A stretch of DNA of 8,161 nt from Treponema sp. UBA1233 (GTDB lineage: Bacteria; Spirochaetota; Spirochaetia; Treponematales; Treponemataceae): positions 1 through 8,161 of the forward strand of contig DBWR01000045.1 of NCBI GenBank assembly GCA_002309305.1, read 5' to 3'. The translations under genes were made by a program, and so were the position numbers. A model generated the notes under the pieces. It searched no databases and was not told the origin of the DNA. It saw only the letters and a program-made list of their open reading frames with translations. Positions 5,744-8,161 of this stretch are shown piece by piece (position 1 is the stretch's first letter; each line of letters begins with the position of its first letter).

Positions 5744-6490
5744 ATGGCAAAGGAGTGGTTCCAGAACGAGGATTTCTGGCTTGAATACGGTCCAATCATG
5801 TTTGACGAACAGCATTGGGCGGAAGCAAGTGGAGTGGCAGACAAGATCCGCTCTCTTGCAGGATTGGACAAAGGCTCCAGCGTGCTTGACGTATGCTGTG
5901 GCCCCGGACGAATAAGCGTTGAGCTTGCCCTTTTGGGGATGAATGTTACCGGCGTTGACATTACCCAGCCATTTCTGGATGCGGCTCAGGAAACGGCATC
6001 CGACGAAGGGGTTGAGATAAAAACGCTTAACCAGGACATGAGGAGTTTTTCAAGTCCTGAACTGTTTGACTGTGCGGTAAACCTGTACAATTCTTTCGGT
6101 TATTGTGATTCAATTGAAGATGACAGGGCCATACTGCAGAGCGTATTCAACTCGCTTAAAAAAGGCGGTACTTTTATAATTGAATGCATCAGCCGTGAAA
6201 CCGCAATACTTAACTTTACGGCTGGAGAATGGTTTGAACGTGCGGGAATGACGGTGCTGACGGATTTTGGTGTTGTCGGTGCCTGGGAAGGACTTCGTTC
6301 AAGATGGATTTTGATAGGCAAGGACGGACGGCGGATTGAGCATGAGTTTGTACAGCGCCTCTATTCTGCCGTGGAACTAAAGGACATACTGCTGAAGACC
6401 GGTTTTTCCGGCATTCAGATATTCGGTGGTTATGATTCAAGGCCCTATGACCAGAATGCAGAGACAATGGTCATTGTGGCACATAAATGA
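5744..6490 (+). CDS. Class I SAM-dependent methyltransferase, substrate unknown
   Basis: The protein has 248 residues, is soluble, and has the Rossmann-like fold of class I methyltransferases. Motif I is VLDVCCGPG (residues 47-55), which binds S-adenosylmethionine. The acidic ribose-binding residue is D72 after strand 2 (VTGVDIT), D98 with M99 follows strand 3, and strand 4 is FDCAVNLYNSFGY (108-120). Strand 5 follows LKKGGTFIIE (138-147). The remainder (150-248) is a mixed C-terminal part. This pattern matches the generic Methyltransf_11/25 group, which acts on small molecules or lipids as well as proteins, so the substrate cannot be named. The 3-base gap from rubredoxin, with AAGG at 5729-5732 inside the rubredoxin gene, indicates co-translation. 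Codons look less C-ending than in the neighbouring OmpA and uup genes, a weak impression only. Confidence 0.85.
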   Translation: MAKEWFQNEDFWLEYGPIMFDEQHWAEASGVADKIRSLAGLDKGSSVLDVCCGPGRISVELALLGMNVTGVDITQPFLDAAQETASDEGVEIKTLNQDMRSFSSPELFDCAVNLYNSFGYCDSIEDDRAILQSVFNSLKKGGTFIIECISRETAILNFTAGEWFERAGMTVLTDFGVVGAWEGLRSRWILIGKDGRRIEHEFVQRLYSAVELKDILLKTGFSGIQIFGGYDSRPYDQNAETMVIVAHK

Positions 6491-6494
6491 TTTT

Positions 6495-6500
6495 AGGAGA
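6495..6500 (+). promoter_or_regulatory. Ribosome binding site that sets the start of the outer-membrane protein
   Basis: AGGAGA lies 6 bases before the ATG at 6507 in the 16-base gap after the methyltransferase. It favours the start at 6507 over an in-frame ATG at 6426, which would lie within the methyltransferase gene and put 27 non-signal residues before an evident signal peptide. Confidence 0.8.
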
Positions 6501-6506
6501 TTTTTT

Positions 6507-7406
6507 ATGAAGAAATTTGGAATTGCGGCAGTATTTGCATTACTGTTTTCGTCAGGGCTTTTTGCACAGCCTTTGTTTGCATCTAACGGTCAGGTTCAAT
6601 TAGCGGGTTCAACGGATCTTACAGCAATAGGCATCACACTCCCAATAAACACAAGCCTTGCACCGGATTTAGTCCAGCCGATGGCATCATACTCAAGCAG
6701 GGCAGAAGAAAGGCTTGCAGACAGCTTCACCGACCTGATCATCGAGATTCTCGGCATACTCTGGGGCTACAACAACCTTGGCGTCACATACGACAATTAC
6801 CCATATGCGACAAGTCCCAAGTACATGTGCTTTGACTCATCAAACATGGCGGATTTTGACCTGGCATTCGGAAACCACTTCTACCGCTTTGCCCTGGACA
6901 CATCATTCTTCTCTGACTTTGGGCTTTGGATGGGAAACTCCACAAGATTTGAGGGACTCCTCTGGAAATTCTTTGGCCCCGTCATCGAACTGAACTCATT
7001 CTTCAACACTACGGATGATGTTCCGCTCCTTCAGGAATCAGGATACAAGGCAAACCTCCGCATTGGTGGTGACTTTGCATTGATTCAGACAAACCCACTT
7101 TCAGCATTCTTCTACATGCAGTGGAACCATTACATCAACATCGATCTGGCAAACAGCATGATTGTGGGATTCATAGTCCGATCTTATCCGATTAAGCCTG
7201 TTTTGATTGAATGGCGCGTAAACTGGCAGTTCCTTCAGGAAGAGGATTTCCCTGGAACCGACGGAATTTTCTTTGAGTCACACCTTGAGGCAGGCGCAAT
7301 GGTCGCAGGTCCACTTCAGGTATTTGCCGCATGGAACTTCAAGAGCTATCCGGGATTCAATTACAAGGGTCACGGTGTTGAGGCTGGAGTACGATTGCAC
7401 TTCTAG
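6507..7406 (+). CDS. Predicted outer-membrane beta-barrel protein, family not recognised
   Basis: The protein has 299 residues. Residues 1-20 are a type I signal peptide (MKKFG, hydrophobic core, cleavage after GLFA). Residues 60-90 look helical. From about residue 92 onward there are repeated short stretches of alternating polar and hydrophobic residues rich in aromatics (for example FYRFALDTSFF, KANLRIGGDFALI, FFYMQWNHYINID, VLIEWRVNWQF, LQVFAAWNF), as in membrane beta strands. The protein ends GVEAGVRLHF, a final strand with a C-terminal Phe as used for recognition by the BamA machinery. I infer an outer-membrane barrel, perhaps 8-10 strands, but recognise no named family. It is probably transcribed with rubredoxin and the methyltransferase and ends 23 bases before a strong terminator. 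Confidence 0.75.
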   Translation: MKKFGIAAVFALLFSSGLFAQPLFASNGQVQLAGSTDLTAIGITLPINTSLAPDLVQPMASYSSRAEERLADSFTDLIIEILGILWGYNNLGVTYDNYPYATSPKYMCFDSSNMADFDLAFGNHFYRFALDTSFFSDFGLWMGNSTRFEGLLWKFFGPVIELNSFFNTTDDVPLLQESGYKANLRIGGDFALIQTNPLSAFFYMQWNHYINIDLANSMIVGFIVRSYPIKPVLIEWRVNWQFLQEEDFPGTDGIFFESHLEAGAMVAGPLQVFAAWNFKSYPGFNYKGHGVEAGVRLHF

Positions 7407-7429
7407 CAGTAAAAAACTGAATGACAATT

Positions 7430-7464
7430 ACGGGAAGCATCTTCTGGTGTTTCCCGTTTTTTTT
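7430..7464 (+). terminator. Intrinsic terminator after the outer-membrane protein gene
   Basis: A 12-pair stem joins 7430-7441 (ACGGGAAGCATC) with 7446-7457 (GGTGTTTCCCGT) around the loop TTCT, with two G-T wobbles in the inner half. Eight T residues (7457-7464) follow. This is a textbook terminator for the + strand. On the - strand, only an AT-mixed stretch follows the stem, so termination of hisC there would be weaker. Confidence 0.92.
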
Positions 7465-8161
7465 ATAGATGACTCATTATTTCCTTGAGGGCATTCATCT
7501 GTTCAGGAGTGCCTATAGTAATGCGGACAAAGTCTTCTATGCCCGGCGTACTGAAATGGCGTATCAGTATTCCGTTTTTCTTGACGTACTGGTATATTTC
7601 CTCTCCGGCAAGCCCCTGCTTTTTTGTAAACACAAAATTCGTCCTGCTGTCTATGACAAACCATCCGTTTTTCTTTAGAAAATCAGTAAACGATTCCCTC
7701 TGTTCAACTACCTTTCTGGAAGCCTCCACATAATACGAAACCGCTTTGCATGAAGCGATTGCAGCAGTCTGTGCAACATTGTCCACCGGGAAATGGTTAA
7801 AGGAATTCTTTGCCGTAAACACAGCCTGAATCAGTTCTGGATTTGCGACGACATAACCAAGCCTCATTCCCGCAAAAGAAAGGCTCTTGCTGAAGGTACG
7901 CACAATCACAAGATTCTTGTAATCCTTTAGGAGCGGAATGCAGCTTTCTCCGCCAAAGTCGCAGTATGCCTCGTCCACGATGAACACCCTGTCCTTTGGG
8001 GCTTGGTCCAGCATGGCGGCCACTTCTTTTCTGGAAAGAGAAATACCGGTTGGGGCGTTTGGATTTGCAAAGATGATGCTGCTGTTGAATTTGTTTGCAT
8101 CCTCAAGCATCTTTTCGGTATCCAGAGTCCAGTCGTCCTTTAGCGGAACAAGATCCATCGG
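7463..8161 (-). CDS. hisC: Histidinol-phosphate aminotransferase, partial (N-terminus beyond the window)
   Basis: This is a pyridoxal-phosphate aminotransferase of fold type I, converting imidazole acetol phosphate and glutamate to histidinol phosphate in histidine synthesis. About 232 C-terminal residues are present. The reading frame continues through the window edge (the codon before the first Met is CCG), so the visible ATG at 8158-8156 is not the true start. Motifs seen are ANPNAPTG, VDEAY with the aspartate that contacts the cofactor nitrogen, and the cofactor lysine in RTFSKSLSFAGMRLGY, whose FSK-xxx-AGxRxGY pattern is typical of HisC. Near the C-terminus, FVRITIGT supplies the substrate-carboxylate arginine. 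Related CobD-like and aromatic aminotransferases share these motifs, so the name is likely but not certain. The stop codon overlaps the T-tract of the convergent terminator. No other his gene is in view. Confidence 0.85.
   Translation of the reverse strand, partial: PMDLVPLKDDWTLDTEKMLEDANKFNSSIIFANPNAPTGISLSRKEVAAMLDQAPKDRVFIVDEAYCDFGGESCIPLLKDYKNLVIVRTFSKSLSFAGMRLGYVVANPELIQAVFTAKNSFNHFPVDNVAQTAAIASCKAVSYYVEASRKVVEQRESFTDFLKKNGWFVIDSRTNFVFTKKQGLAGEEIYQYVKKNGILIRHFSTPGIEDFVRITIGTPEQMNALKEIMSHL

Noticed and set aside
6426..6506. Upstream in-frame ATG extending the outer-membrane protein by 27 residues
   Set aside because: It overlaps the methyltransferase end, and the extension is not signal-like. 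AGGAGA 6 bases before 6507 marks the true start.
7463..8158. Treating the ATG at 8158-8156 as the start of hisC
   Set aside because: The frame stays open to the window edge, and the N-terminal third of HisC is missing, so this is an internal Met.

Overview
The window is a densely packed bacterial chromosome segment from a Gram-negative (diderm) organism, most likely a spirochaete close to Treponema. That placement is an inference. It rests on moderate GC by eye, many secreted envelope proteins, an orphan beta-barrel-like protein, and an OmpA-type domain whose diaminopimelate-binding aspartate is replaced, which fits the ornithine-type peptidoglycan of treponemes. There are nine protein-coding genes, eight on the + strand and one partial gene on the - strand. 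I see no RNA genes, mobile elements, CRISPR arrays, prophage genes or repeats, and no gene-free stretch longer than about 110 bases.

Bases 1-2107 form a compact operon-like run with gaps of 3 and 4 bases. It holds a CDP-alcohol phosphatidyltransferase (PgsA type, acidic phospholipid synthesis), a Nudix hydrolase resembling ADP-ribose pyrophosphatases, and a DUF4349 lipoprotein with a C-terminal membrane helix. After a 108-base gap with a candidate promoter and a stem-loop comes a GTG-started secreted protein with a C-terminal OmpA-like domain (2216-3544).

Next is a Uup-type ABC-F ATPase (3570-5474). A good sigma70-like promoter overlaps the end of the OmpA gene and would place the first transcribed base on the ATG, suggesting a leaderless mRNA. 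A second strong promoter (TTGACA-16-TACAAT) drives rubredoxin (5540-5740), which is followed after 3 bases and in the same frame by a class I SAM methyltransferase (5744-6490). Then comes a secreted protein of about 300 residues ending in Phe, probably an outer-membrane beta-barrel (6507-7406). A clear intrinsic terminator (7430-7464) closes this run. It faces a convergent, truncated hisC aminotransferase whose stop codon lies at the end of the terminator T-tract.

The theme is cell-envelope housekeeping (phospholipid synthesis, membrane-anchored lipoprotein, OmpA-like protein, outer-membrane protein) mixed with general metabolism and translation. I found no clear novel multi-gene system. The observations most worth following are the predicted leaderless uup mRNA, the altered OmpA peptidoglycan pocket, the rubredoxin-methyltransferase pairing, and the unassigned outer-membrane protein.
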